A stretch of 26,942 bases of DNA, taken from the IMG/VR virus record IMGVR_UViG_3300050015_000864, positions 1 to 26,942 of that record. One strand, 5' to 3'. The stretch comes from a virus. Position numbers and translations under genes: made by a program. Under the pieces are notes generated by a model. It had not been told where the DNA came from, searched no databases, and saw only the letters and a program-made list of their open reading frames with translations. Position 1 is the stretch's first letter. Every line of letters starts with the position of its first letter. Shown here one piece after another: positions 5,288 through 10,886 of this stretch.

Positions 5288-5350
5288 CTCAGTTGGTAGA
5301 GCACCGTCCTTCCACGTCGGGGGTCGCGAGTTCGAACCTCGTCTTCCGCT
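5278..5350 (+). tRNA. tRNA-Gly (TCC)
   Basis: The acceptor is GCGGAAG/CTTCCGC and the D arm is canonical. The anticodon arm is CCGTC-CTTCCAC-GTCGG with one T-T mismatch; the T arm is GCGAG-TTCGAAC-CTCGT. T73 is present. Its first ten bases overlap the end of HEG2, including the stop codon. Confidence 0.92.
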
Positions 5351-5357
5351 CAATTTT

Positions 5358-5429
5358 GCCTCTATGGTGTAATGGATAACATGGGTGACTTCGGATCATC
5401 TGTTACGGGTTCGAATCCTGTTAGGGGCA
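5358..5429 (+). tRNA. tRNA-Arg (TCG)
   Basis: The acceptor is GCCTCTA/TAGGGGC, the D stem GTGT/ACAT, the anticodon arm GGTGA-CTTCGGA-TCATC and the T arm ACGGG-TTCGAAT-CCTGT. A73 is present and no CCA is encoded. Confidence 0.93.
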
Positions 5430-5450
5430 CAACTTTTTTAAACTAAAATA

Positions 5451-5750
5451 ATGAATTATACAAATTATATTTTAAGCGGAAACTCTATCAATATCAATTC
5501 TCTCATCTCCAAAAAAAGATACTTAAAACCAATAACTATTACAATTGCTATTCCAGTAGCTATAGTAGGATTTCTAGCATTTTCGGGAATATTACCAGCA
5601 ACCTATATAATAGATCGTGTTAAAGAAGGAGAAATTAAATATCTTAAAGTTATAAGAAAATATAAAAGAAACAAAGAGTTTCAAGCTTTTTTAGAAACCA
5701 TTTCAGATGATAAAGAAGAAATGAAAAGAATCAAAAAAATGTATCATTAA
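5451..5750 (+). CDS. Small membrane protein, 99 aa
   Basis: One hydrophobic segment (about residues 29-55, from ITITIAIPVAIVGF through to ATYII) is followed by a strongly basic and acidic cytoplasmic-type tail. The topology is a single-pass inner-membrane protein. No enzymatic motif is visible and I do not recognise the family. It starts 21 nt after tRNA-Arg(TCG). Confidence 0.55.
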   Translation: MNYTNYILSGNSININSLISKKRYLKPITITIAIPVAIVGFLAFSGILPATYIIDRVKEGEIKYLKVIRKYKRNKEFQAFLETISDDKEEMKRIKKMYH

Positions 5751-5768
5751 TCATGAAAAAATTATTCG

Positions 5769-5807
5769 ATGGTCATTAGGTAAGAAAGTTACCTAAAATA
5801 AGACCAT
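5769..5807 (+). promoter_or_regulatory. Nested hairpin directly before the 5809 start
   Basis: The outer arms are ATGGTC (5769-5774) and GACCAT (5802-5807). The inner arms are TTAGGTAA (5776-5783) and TTACCTAA (5789-5796) with loop GAAAG. The structure ends one base before the ATG at 5809, so it could control access to the start. There is no U run, so a terminator is unlikely. Confidence 0.5.
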
Positions 5808-5808
5808 T

Positions 5809-6084
5809 ATGAGAAGAAGACATTATTTGAAAACGACTCAAATACTTGAGCACACCACAAATCGTAGAGAATTTAAAATTCTTACCACCGTTGATCAAGA
5901 TCCATATCCTGAAGAGTATGGGTATTACCAAAAGCACAAATGGGGATTCAGAGGATGCAGAAAGTCCAGATTAATCTGGAAACATCAAGTAAGAATGTAT
6001 CGTACTTGGAAGCATAATAGAAAAACCCAGTATAAATATAATAAAAACGATGGATATATCCACAATAACGAAGGAACAATTTGA
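5809..6084 (+). CDS. Hypothetical basic protein, 91 aa
   Basis: Rich in Arg, Lys, His, Tyr and Trp (MRRRHYLK, HKWGFRGCRKSRLIWKHQVRMYRTWKHNRK in parts), suggesting RNA or DNA binding. No known domain is recognised. It is preceded by a nested hairpin and overlaps the next gene by 35 bp. Confidence 0.55.
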   Translation: MRRRHYLKTTQILEHTTNRREFKILTTVDQDPYPEEYGYYQKHKWGFRGCRKSRLIWKHQVRMYRTWKHNRKTQYKYNKNDGYIHNNEGTI

Positions 6085-6442
6085 TTTAGCTTATAATAAG
6101 TTTCAACCAAATGCTTGGGTCAAATTTGGATTTAAGTACTTTTCTAATAGTACTTTAAAAGAAAATTTCAAAATAAAGAAAACTGTAACTTGGATTCTCG
6201 GTGTTCTTTTTGGAATTGGTTTTTTAGCAACTGTAATTGGATTACCGCACAATGTAATTGCAGTTCCTGTTCTAATATATTCAGGAATTATTGTTATTTT
6301 AGCTATTATTATGGGGGGATCCGCTCTAATGAATAATCTGAGAATTAAAAAAATTCAGAAAGAATTAGGAGTAAACATTTGGCAATATGAAGCTTTAGTA
6401 AATATGTTTTATCCAACCCCTATCAACCCACTTCAAAATTAA
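6050..6442 (+). CDS. Two-pass membrane protein, 130 aa
   Basis: Two hydrophobic segments lie at about residues 44-65 (TWILGVLFGIGFLATVIGLP) and 70-95 (AVPVLIYSGIIVILAIIMGG), flanked by basic residues. The topology is a small inner-membrane protein with both ends on one side. No family is recognised. The start overlaps the previous gene by 35 bp; no better downstream ATG keeps the N-terminal part. The stop touches the next start (TAATG). Confidence 0.55.
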   Translation: MDISTITKEQFDLAYNKFQPNAWVKFGFKYFSNSTLKENFKIKKTVTWILGVLFGIGFLATVIGLPHNVIAVPVLIYSGIIVILAIIMGGSALMNNLRIKKIQKELGVNIWQYEALVNMFYPTPINPLQN

Positions 6443-7029
6443 TGAATAAATTGAGTCCTTTTCTTCAATACAAGGACATCCTTGAGAAATATTTGTCTCC
6501 TAAAACCATTTTTAAATTAAAGGAGGCTTGGAATGAACCCAGAAGAAGGTATCATAATGAAGATCACTTATATCAGATTTTAAAAGATCTCGAAAAAAGT
6601 AAATCAAAAGTATCTTCAGTTCAATGGGAATCTTTAGTAATAGCCGCTTTCTTTCACGATGCTATTTATGTTCCGGGGAATTCCAATAACGAGGATCAGT
6701 CCATTAAAGTTTTCTTAGAGTCTTTTTTAGGAAAAAGATTTGATATGGTTAAAGCTATTAAAGAAATGATCAAAGCAACTCAATTTAGAGTGGTTCCAGC
6801 GGATAAACTAGTTAAGATTTTTTGGGAAGCAGATAATGCAGGATTCCAGGGACCATTTGAAAGTTTTTTAGAAACCGAGAAGAAGATTAGATTAGAGTTT
6901 GGACATGTTTCTTTGCATACTTATAAGAAAGGAAGACTAAAGTTTCTCAATTCCTGTTTAGGATTAATGGGGCCAAAAGCAGACGAAAACGTCTCAAAAC
7001 TAATCGAGTACATAGAAAAAAATTACTAA
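6442..7029 (+). CDS. HD-superfamily metal-dependent hydrolase
   Basis: A predicted phosphohydrolase of 195 aa. RRRYHNEDH (H38, H42) matches the YHNxxH start of this HD subgroup, and FFHDAIY holds the HD pair (H72-D73). NNEDQS follows at 82-87, and an EADNAG segment near 130 can supply the last metal ligand. These proteins usually cleave phosphate from nucleotides; the true substrate cannot be read here. It is coupled to the membrane protein upstream (TAATG) and closes a transcription unit, with a new promoter after its stop. Confidence 0.8.
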   Translation: MNKLSPFLQYKDILEKYLSPKTIFKLKEAWNEPRRRYHNEDHLYQILKDLEKSKSKVSSVQWESLVIAAFFHDAIYVPGNSNNEDQSIKVFLESFLGKRFDMVKAIKEMIKATQFRVVPADKLVKIFWEADNAGFQGPFESFLETEKKIRLEFGHVSLHTYKKGRLKFLNSCLGLMGPKADENVSKLIEYIEKNY

Positions 7030-7050
7030 TTTTAACGTTTTTTCTTCAAA

Positions 7051-7086
7051 AATATTTTTTTTCTAAGTAAAATAATTGTACATTTA
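7051..7086 (+). promoter_or_regulatory. Bacteroidota-type promoter, probably leaderless
   Basis: A long T run with TTCTAAG (to 7067), then AATAATTG and the box TACATTTA at 7079-7086. The ATG at 7089 is two bases later. The same 35-nt pattern recurs at 14883-14915 and 23973-24008. Confidence 0.65.
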
Positions 7087-7088
7087 CT

Positions 7089-7532
7089 ATGAAATTAAAA
7101 ATAAGAGATATGAGAACCACAGGCGTTATCGAATTCGAAGGATTTAAATTCAAAAATACAGAATTTCAATTTAAGAACAAGAAAGAGATGAACAGCTTTT
7201 TTAATGAGGTTCTTATTGATAGTCCTCAGAGATTCATTAATACTTTGGATCGTTGGAATTTGGAAAATATGCACATTGCGTTTTCACAATTTATGCTGAT
7301 GAAAGTTATTGCTTTTTCAGGTCTTGGAATGGGATTAGTATCAATACTTGCAAAGCTTCCGTCAATTGTTGGAATTGGTTTCGTAGTAATGGCAGCAGTT
7401 AATTATATTGCAAGCAAAAAAGCCGAAAAAAGACTTGATAACATCAACTACAGCAGAGGAGATTATGAAATGATGGCTGAAGGACTTGATGAAGTTCGTG
7501 AAGATTTAATAAAAGAAAAAAATTCAAAGTAA
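7089..7532 (+). CDS. Membrane protein, 147 aa
   Basis: The N-terminal 70 residues are soluble and basic. A hydrophobic region at about 77-108 (from FSGLGMGLVSILAKLP to VVMAAVNYIA) can span the membrane once or twice as a hairpin. The tail is acidic and helical. The family is unknown. Its own strong promoter suggests a discrete expression time. Confidence 0.55.
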   Translation: MKLKIRDMRTTGVIEFEGFKFKNTEFQFKNKKEMNSFFNEVLIDSPQRFINTLDRWNLENMHIAFSQFMLMKVIAFSGLGMGLVSILAKLPSIVGIGFVVMAAVNYIASKKAEKRLDNINYSRGDYEMMAEGLDEVREDLIKEKNSK

Positions 7533-7598
7533 TACAAAACCTAAGCATTTTTACGTATATAAGATAGATATATAAAGAAACAACAAAAAGTTAAAACA

Positions 7599-7676
7599 AT
7601 GAAAAGGCAGTCCATACATACGATTAGTATTACCTCATCACACGATAAGGGCGGCCTTTTTATGACTAGACTTTAG
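7599..7676 (+). CDS. Short peptide gene, 25 aa (possible leader peptide)
   Basis: An ATG-to-TAG frame of 26 codons begins MKRQSIHTIS and ends LFMTRL. Upstream is AT-rich sequence with GATATATAAAG and an A-rich leader. A strong terminator (7703-7734) follows the stop by 26 nt. The layout promoter, peptide, terminator, tRNA cluster would fit a control region for the tRNAs. The peptide may equally be chance. Confidence 0.35.
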   Translation: MKRQSIHTISITSSHDKGGLFMTRL

Positions 7677-7702
7677 TACTAAGATATTAAATGATTTATT
7701 CA

Positions 7703-7734
7703 AAGGAAGGCTCCAATCAGTCTTCCTTTTTTTT
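7703..7734 (+). terminator. Rho-independent terminator
   Basis: AAGGAAGGCT pairs with AGTCTTCCTT (one G-T) around a CCAATC loop, followed by a run of T. It lies 6 nt before the first tRNA of cluster C. Confidence 0.8.
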
Positions 7735-7739
7735 GTTTT

Positions 7740-7825
7740 GGAGAGTAGCATTCGATGGTGGATAACAGGTCTCGAAAACCTGGCCGGCGGTTCAAATCCC
7801 GAGGGTTCGACTCCTTTACCCTCCG
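7740..7825 (+). tRNA. tRNA-Ser (CGA)
   Basis: The anticodon arm CAGGT-CTCGAAA-ACCTG is perfect. A long variable region of class II type follows. The T arm is GAGGG-TTCGACT-CCTTT. The acceptor GGAGAGT/ACCCTCC has one A-C mismatch. G73 is present as expected for Ser. The D arm is weak (ATTC/GGAT). Confidence 0.85.
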
Positions 7826-7841
7826 CTAGAAAATAAAATAT

Positions 7842-7931
7842 GGATGGGTACCCAAATTGGTTAAGGGGGCGGTCTTGAAAACCGTTAGGTCGTGTAAACA
7901 CGGCGCGTGGGTTCGAACCCCACCTCATCCG
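7842..7931 (+). tRNA. tRNA-Ser (TGA)
   Basis: The acceptor is GGATGGG/CTCATCC, the anticodon arm GCGGT-CTTGAAA-ACCGT, the variable arm GTCGTGTAAACACGGC, and the T arm GTGGG-TTCGAAC-CCCAC. G73 is present. Confidence 0.95.
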
Positions 7932-7934
7932 CAA

Positions 7935-8004
7935 GGGGCGAAACCAACTTCGCAAGTTGGATCTGGATTTAGCTACCAGATAAGCATATGTGTGATGCTG
8001 TCCC
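7935..8004 (+). ncRNA. Cloverleaf-like cluster of three hairpins, not a canonical tRNA
   Basis: Three perfect hairpins stand almost end to end: CCAACTT-CGC-AAGTTGG (7944-7960), ATCTGG-(9 nt)-CCAGAT (7961-7981) and AGCAT-ATGTGTG-ATGCT (7983-7999). GGGG (7935-7938) and TCCC (8001-8004) can close them. The size, 70 nt, is tRNA-like, but no TTC-type T loop exists. It lies between tRNA-Ser and tRNA-His and would be processed with them. The role is unknown. Confidence 0.45.
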
Positions 8005-8010
8005 GGTTAT

Positions 8011-8087
8011 GGTGGTATTAGTGTTAGTGGTAAGCACGAAAGTCTGTGGAACTTTTAGGATGGGTTCGAATCCCATATAACACCCCA
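8011..8087 (+). tRNA. tRNA-His (GTG), copy 1
   Basis: It has an encoded G-1 opposite C73, the His identity pair. The acceptor GTGGTAT/ATAACAC has one G-A mismatch. The anticodon arm is AAAGT-CTGTGGA-ACTTT and the T arm ATGGG-TTCGAAT-CCCAT. CCA is encoded. A Thg1-type enzyme, whose family adds G-1, is encoded at 14011. Confidence 0.93.
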
Positions 8088-8091
8088 TTAT

Positions 8092-8171
8092 GGTAGACGT
8101 AGCTTAATTGGTTAAAGGGCCAGATTGTGGATCTGATGCGATTGAGGGTTCGAATCCCTTCGTCTACCCCA
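8092..8171 (+). tRNA. tRNA-His (GTG), copy 2
   Basis: G-1, acceptor GTAGACG/CGTCTAC (perfect), C73 and encoded CCA. The anticodon arm is CAGA-TTGTGGA-TCTG; the T arm is GAGGG-TTCGAAT-CCCTT. The D region is slightly long. It is the second His tRNA, four bases after the first, and differs widely in sequence, so it is not a recent tandem copy. Confidence 0.92.
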
Positions 8172-8172
8172 C

Positions 8173-8245
8173 GCCTCTATAGTATAGTTGGTAATTATAG
8201 CTGATTCGTAATCAGCAGACTGGGATTCGAATTCCCGTAGAGGCT
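8173..8245 (+). tRNA. tRNA-Thr (CGT)
   Basis: The acceptor is GCCTCTA/TAGAGGC, the anticodon arm GCTGA-TTCGTAA-TCAGC and the T arm TGGGA-TTCGAAT-TCCCG. Discriminator T. No CCA. Confidence 0.93.
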
Positions 8246-8252
8246 CAATAAT

Positions 8253-8326
8253 GCACCCTTAGCTCAGCTGGTAGAGCACTTGCTTGGTAAGCAAGAGGTT
8301 CCCGGATTCGATCTCCGGAGGGTGCT
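8253..8326 (+). tRNA. tRNA-Thr (GGT)
   Basis: The acceptor is GCACCCT/AGGGTGC, the D arm is canonical, the anticodon arm is CTTGC-TTGGTAA-GCAAG and the T arm CCGGA-TTCGATC-TCCGG. Discriminator T. No CCA. Confidence 0.96.
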
Positions 8327-8331
8327 CAAAA

Positions 8332-8345
8332 GCATACGTGTATGC
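8332..8345 (+). repeat. 14-bp palindrome
   Basis: GCATACGTGTATGC is a perfect palindrome between tRNA-Thr and a small structured element. It could be a protein-binding site or a short hairpin. Confidence 0.45.
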
Positions 8346-8348
8346 GAC

Positions 8349-8404
8349 AATAGTGAAGAGTGGTAATACACCCCGCCGTTAACTTGAGGAGGTCAGGCAC
8401 TATT
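8349..8404 (+). ncRNA. 56-nt stem-closed element inside the tRNA cluster
   Basis: AATAGTG (8349-8355) pairs perfectly with CACTATT (8398-8404), the length of a tRNA acceptor. Inside are GTG-GTAATA-CAC and CTTGA-GGAGG-TCAGG hairpins. No anticodon arm or T loop is recognisable. It may be a degenerate tRNA or a separate small RNA. The GGAGG in a hairpin loop resembles a Shine-Dalgarno core but has no gene after it. Confidence 0.35.
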
Positions 8405-8407
8405 TTT

Positions 8408-8492
8408 GGAGGGTTGACCGAGAGGTAAGGTATCGCTCTGGAAAGGCGAAGTCAGGGTTAAACTTGGGTGGGATCGTTACCCGCATCCTCCG
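8408..8492 (+). tRNA. tRNA-Ser (GGA)
   Basis: The acceptor is GGAGGGT/ATCCTCC, the anticodon arm TCGCT-CTGGAAA-GGCGA, with a long variable region and G73. The T stem GTGGG/CCCGC is sound but the loop is ATCGTTA, not TTCRANN. Confidence 0.88.
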
Positions 8493-8499
8493 CAAAAAT

Positions 8500-8572
8500 A
8501 CTGGTGTGGCGCAATGGTAAGCGCAGGACCCTTATAAGGTCAAGGTTGGGGGTTCAAGTCCCTTCACCAGTA
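8500..8572 (+). tRNA. tRNA-Ile (TAT)
   Basis: The acceptor ACTGGTG/CACCAGT is perfect, the D stem is GCGC/GCGC, and the anticodon arm is GGACC-CTTATAA-GGTCA. The T arm is GGGGG-TTCAAGT-CCCTT. A73. Anticodon TAT reads AUA directly, while most bacteria use a modified CAT tRNA. Confidence 0.93.
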
Positions 8573-8579
8573 CAAATTT

Positions 8580-8656
8580 CGGCCTGTATACCCTCTGTCT
8601 GATAAACAGTTGAAAGGTTAGCTGGTTGCATAGTGGTTCGACTCCACTCAGGCCGA
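8580..8656 (+). tRNA. tRNA-Ile (GAT), non-canonical arm order
   Basis: The acceptor CGGCCTG/CAGGCCG is perfect and the T arm AGTGG-TTCGACT-CCACT is perfect. The anticodon hairpin CTGT-CTGATAA-ACAG starts soon after the acceptor, after TATACCC and one more base, with no D arm before it. A 21-nt segment follows, holding GCTGGTT, which looks like a D loop. TACC before and GGTTA after the hairpin may extend the anticodon arm. The layout and length match tRNA-Arg(ACG) at 4113. A normal tRNA-Ile(GAT) follows at 8663. Confidence 0.6.
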
Positions 8657-8662
8657 CAAAAT

Positions 8663-8735
8663 GGGCGTATCATATAGTTGGTTAGTATACGTGCCTGATA
8701 AGCACGACACGGAGGTTCGAGGCTTCCTATGCCCA
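8663..8735 (+). tRNA. tRNA-Ile (GAT)
   Basis: The acceptor is GGGCGTA/TATGCCC (one G-T), the D stem ATAT/GTAT, the anticodon arm CGTGC-CTGATAA-GCACG and the T arm GGAGG-TTCGAGG-CTTCC. A73. Confidence 0.94.
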
Positions 8736-8742
8736 CAAATTC

Positions 8743-8779
8743 TAGAGGGTTAAGAAATGGGGATAGCAATCTAGCCTGC
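8743..8779 (+). pseudogene. Truncated 5' half of a Ser-type tRNA left of HEG3
   Basis: GAGGGTTAAG followed by a D-arm-length stretch and ending CCTGC resembles tRNA-Ser 5' halves in this cluster. It stops in what would be the anticodon loop (CTGC, as in CTGCTAA of tRNA-Ser at 9560). The HEG3 leader follows. It is probably the left half of an invaded tRNA-Ser(GCT). The similarity is by eye and gapped. Confidence 0.45.
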
Positions 8780-8790
8780 ATTTTTACGGA

Positions 8791-8817
8791 TATATATAAT
8801 AAATAATATTATGTATA
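8791..8817 (+). promoter_or_regulatory. Start-codon hairpin and promoter-like core of HEG3
   Basis: Bases 8791-8801 (TATATATAATA) pair with 8807-8817, 11 bp with one T-G, around a 5-nt loop. The ATG at 8811-8813 lies inside the right arm. The left arm itself is a TATATATAATA promoter-like core. Confidence 0.6.
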
Positions 8818-9557
8818 AGTGTAATCATTGCGATAAAGAATTTGAATTAAAACAACAAAAAACTAATCATGAAAGATGGCATGCCAATCCTAAACACAAT
8901 GAGATTAAAAAAGAATATTGTTGTTCGATATGTGGAAAAACATTTACAAATTTTGGATGGAAACAAATTCATGAAAAATATTGTGATGGATCAGGATTAA
9001 CTAAAAAAGAAAAAATTCTTAAAAACAGAGAAAATAATAAAGGCAAAACTTTTGATGAAATTTTAGTTCAAAAAGGAACTTATGAAAAGTTTTGTCAAAA
9101 TGTATCTTTTGGAATGAAAGAAGCTTTTAAAGAAGGCAAATTTACCGGATCCCCATCTACAGAAGAAGGCAAAAAAAGAAAAAATGAAAAATTAAGACAG
9201 AGTACATTAAAAAGATACAAGGAGGGGTGGGATTCAAAATGTGGAAGAGCTCCTAAATATCATTACGAAAGCAAGATAGCAGGAAAAATAACTGTTGATG
9301 GGTCATGGGAATTAAATGTAGCCAAATATTTAGATAACAATAATTTTAGATGGATTAGAAATACAAAAAGATTTGATTATGTTAATTTAGAAGGAAAACA
9401 ATCAACATATAAACCGGATTTTTATATTTTTAATTGGAGTAGTTATTTAGAAATAAAAGGATTTGAAACAAAACTGGATAAATGTAAATGGGAGCAATTT
9501 AAAGAACCCCTAATAATATGGAAAAGAAATGATTTAAAAGAATTAAAAATAATTTAA
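8811..9557 (+). CDS. Zinc-finger PD-(D/E)XK homing endonuclease (HEG3)
   Basis: A free-standing DNA endonuclease, 248 aa. Two N-terminal zinc fingers are visible: C4, C7, H20, H24 and C38, C41, H54, C58. A basic NUMOD-like middle region follows. The C-terminal domain begins VDGSWELNVAKYL and has the PD-(D/E)XK core: KPDF (D203) and LEIKG (E214, K216). The stop is two bases before tRNA-Ser(GCT), and a truncated tRNA-Ser half lies upstream, so the tRNA is the likely target. The start codon is buried in a hairpin. Confidence 0.86.
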   Translation: MYKCNHCDKEFELKQQKTNHERWHANPKHNEIKKEYCCSICGKTFTNFGWKQIHEKYCDGSGLTKKEKILKNRENNKGKTFDEILVQKGTYEKFCQNVSFGMKEAFKEGKFTGSPSTEEGKKRKNEKLRQSTLKRYKEGWDSKCGRAPKYHYESKIAGKITVDGSWELNVAKYLDNNNFRWIRNTKRFDYVNLEGKQSTYKPDFYIFNWSSYLEIKGFETKLDKCKWEQFKEPLIIWKRNDLKELKII

Positions 9558-9559
9558 AA

Positions 9560-9646
9560 GGAGAGTAAACCGGAAAGGTTTGCCGGAACCGCCTGCTAAG
9601 CGTGTTGAGCGTTAATTCGCTTGGTTTTCGAATATCCTGCTCTCCG
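9560..9646 (+). tRNA. tRNA-Ser (GCT)
   Basis: The acceptor is GGAGAGT/GCTCTCC, the D stem CCGG/CCGG, the anticodon loop CTGCTAA on a weak stem (CGC/GCG), the variable arm AGCG-TTAATT-CGCT, the T loop TTCGAAT and G73. Several stem mismatches suggest divergence. It follows HEG3 by two bases. Confidence 0.8.
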
Positions 9647-9652
9647 CTCATG

Positions 9653-9692
9653 AAAAAGACCCAATATAATTTTTTTATATGGGTCTTTTTTT
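9653..9692 (+). terminator. Rho-independent terminator of tRNA cluster C
   Basis: AAAAAGACCC (9653-9662) pairs with GGGTCTTTTT (9681-9690), with further ATATAA/TATAT pairing inside, then a T run. It lies 6 nt after tRNA-Ser(GCT). Confidence 0.85.
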
Positions 9693-9701
9693 GTACATTT
9701 A
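9688..9701 (+). promoter_or_regulatory. Bacteroidota-type promoter box
   Basis: TTGTACATTTA with the -7 box TACATTTA at 9694-9701 overlaps the terminator tail. It is 20 nt before the ATG at 9722. Confidence 0.5.
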
Positions 9702-9721
9702 CAGAGTTAAAAAGTATATGT

Positions 9722-10104
9722 ATGAACTTTGAAAGACATCAGGATCCTTTAACCTCAATGAATATTGGGATTACTACTTGGGATAAACTGCAGCAAGGTC
9801 AAGTCCTAAAAACTAAAAGAAGCGTAAAGCTTACCGAAATCCCTGGGGAGCATGGAAAATAAAAGCTGATGGTAGTGTGTTGGATAATTCTATTGGTAAA
9901 GATATGTTCTGCCATCTTATTCGTGTAAACCACGTTAGGGTAAAAGACGGAAAAACAAAAATTTTACAAATTGTATTTGCTGAATATTTATGGTTAGACA
10001 GTATAGCTAAAGATACTAAACAATTTACAGCTACAAAAACTTTAATTGGAAATATTGATCAGATCAAAAGTAGATTTGAAATTATTCAAAGAGTAAAAAT
10101 ATGA
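9722..10104 (+). pseudogene. Unknown protein gene broken by a -1 frameshift
   Basis: The first frame from ATG 9722 reads MNFERHQDPLTSMNIG and ends at 9862. The overlapping -1 frame reads RNPWGAWKIKADGSVLDNS, continues to 10104 and has no good start codon (only GTG at 9877). Together they would make one protein of about 127 aa. The shift lies between about 9800 and 9845, where there are runs of A and G. The family is unknown. It ends with a 4-bp overlap with the next gene. As with three other genes here, one missing base explains it. Confidence 0.6.
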
Positions 10105-10886
10105 AAAATCATTTTGTCCGAGGGGGAAATGTCATTAAGAAATTAGGTATAGGAAGATCCATTCTTGATGAACTCATGGAACATAAGGTTGCTAGACCTA
10201 TGAATGATCCTCGTGAAAAGCTGGAGGGAGATGAAAAATACAGTCAGAATATTGCTGTTTGGATAAATCCTAGTAATCAAACCTGTTTTAATGCTATGTG
10301 GTGTGACTATCAGAATCTGGAGGATTGGATGAACGGAAAAGGACCGATGGTTAAAGGGGATACAGATGAGGAAAAGAAAAAATATTGGGATTATGCTGTA
10401 GCTGAAGCAGAAGACACGGAACATATGATGTGGTCCATTTTATATCATTGGAAATGGTTTGACCAGTTTACAACAGATTTTGATCCTCATAAACATGCAG
10501 CTTCTTTTGGAATAAGTAACGTTATAAAAAATCCTCTTAAGCTTAACAAGAAAGACCCCTCGGAAACTATAAAAGCTATGTATGCTCCGTATGTGGATGA
10601 AATGGCCAGAGATATGGAATATAGGGACTGGGGTAACATTAGAAGAGAAGCTGAAAAAGAATGGTATGGGATTAAAAGAACCCTTTATTGTTTAGGAATT
10701 GGTTATATGGGAGCTTGCAATACCCCAGAGGAGATTGAAAATCTTAATTGGATTGAAGGTATTGTTCTATCTAAAGCATATTATAATGGATTGATTAAAT
10801 ATTCCCCCCATAAATCTCTTCCTGATTTTGCATGGCTTTCCCAAAAAGAGCAAGATAAATACAAGAAAGATAAGATGGATTTATGA
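10101..10886 (+). CDS. Hypothetical protein, 261 aa
   Basis: A soluble, mainly helical protein rich in Trp, Asp and Lys, with no signal peptide or membrane segment. The segments WCDYQNLEDWMNGKGPM and HMMWSILYHWKWFDQF stand out, but I do not recognise a family or catalytic pattern. It overlaps the previous gene by 4 bp and the hemerythrin gene by 4 bp (ATGA), so the three are probably one operon. Confidence 0.6.
   Translation: MKNHFVRGGNVIKKLGIGRSILDELMEHKVARPMNDPREKLEGDEKYSQNIAVWINPSNQTCFNAMWCDYQNLEDWMNGKGPMVKGDTDEEKKKYWDYAVAEAEDTEHMMWSILYHWKWFDQFTTDFDPHKHAASFGISNVIKNPLKLNKKDPSETIKAMYAPYVDEMARDMEYRDWGNIRREAEKEWYGIKRTLYCLGIGYMGACNTPEEIENLNWIEGIVLSKAYYNGLIKYSPHKSLPDFAWLSQKEQDKYKKDKMDL

Noticed and set aside
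7638-7955. Reverse-strand reading frame of 105 codons
   Set aside because: It is antisense to tRNA-Ser(CGA) and tRNA-Ser(TGA); the open frame comes from tRNA sequence.
8554-8781. Reverse-strand reading frame of 75 codons
   Set aside because: It lies across tRNA-Ile genes on the other strand and has no promoter or protein character.
7740-9646. Prophage attachment site in the tRNA array
   Set aside because: No integrase or flanking att repeat was seen, and the gene set looks like a lytic phage.
9602-9721. N-terminal extension of the 9722 gene
   Set aside because: It would begin inside tRNA-Ser(GCT) and cross a terminator; the promoter box at 9694 supports ATG 9722.
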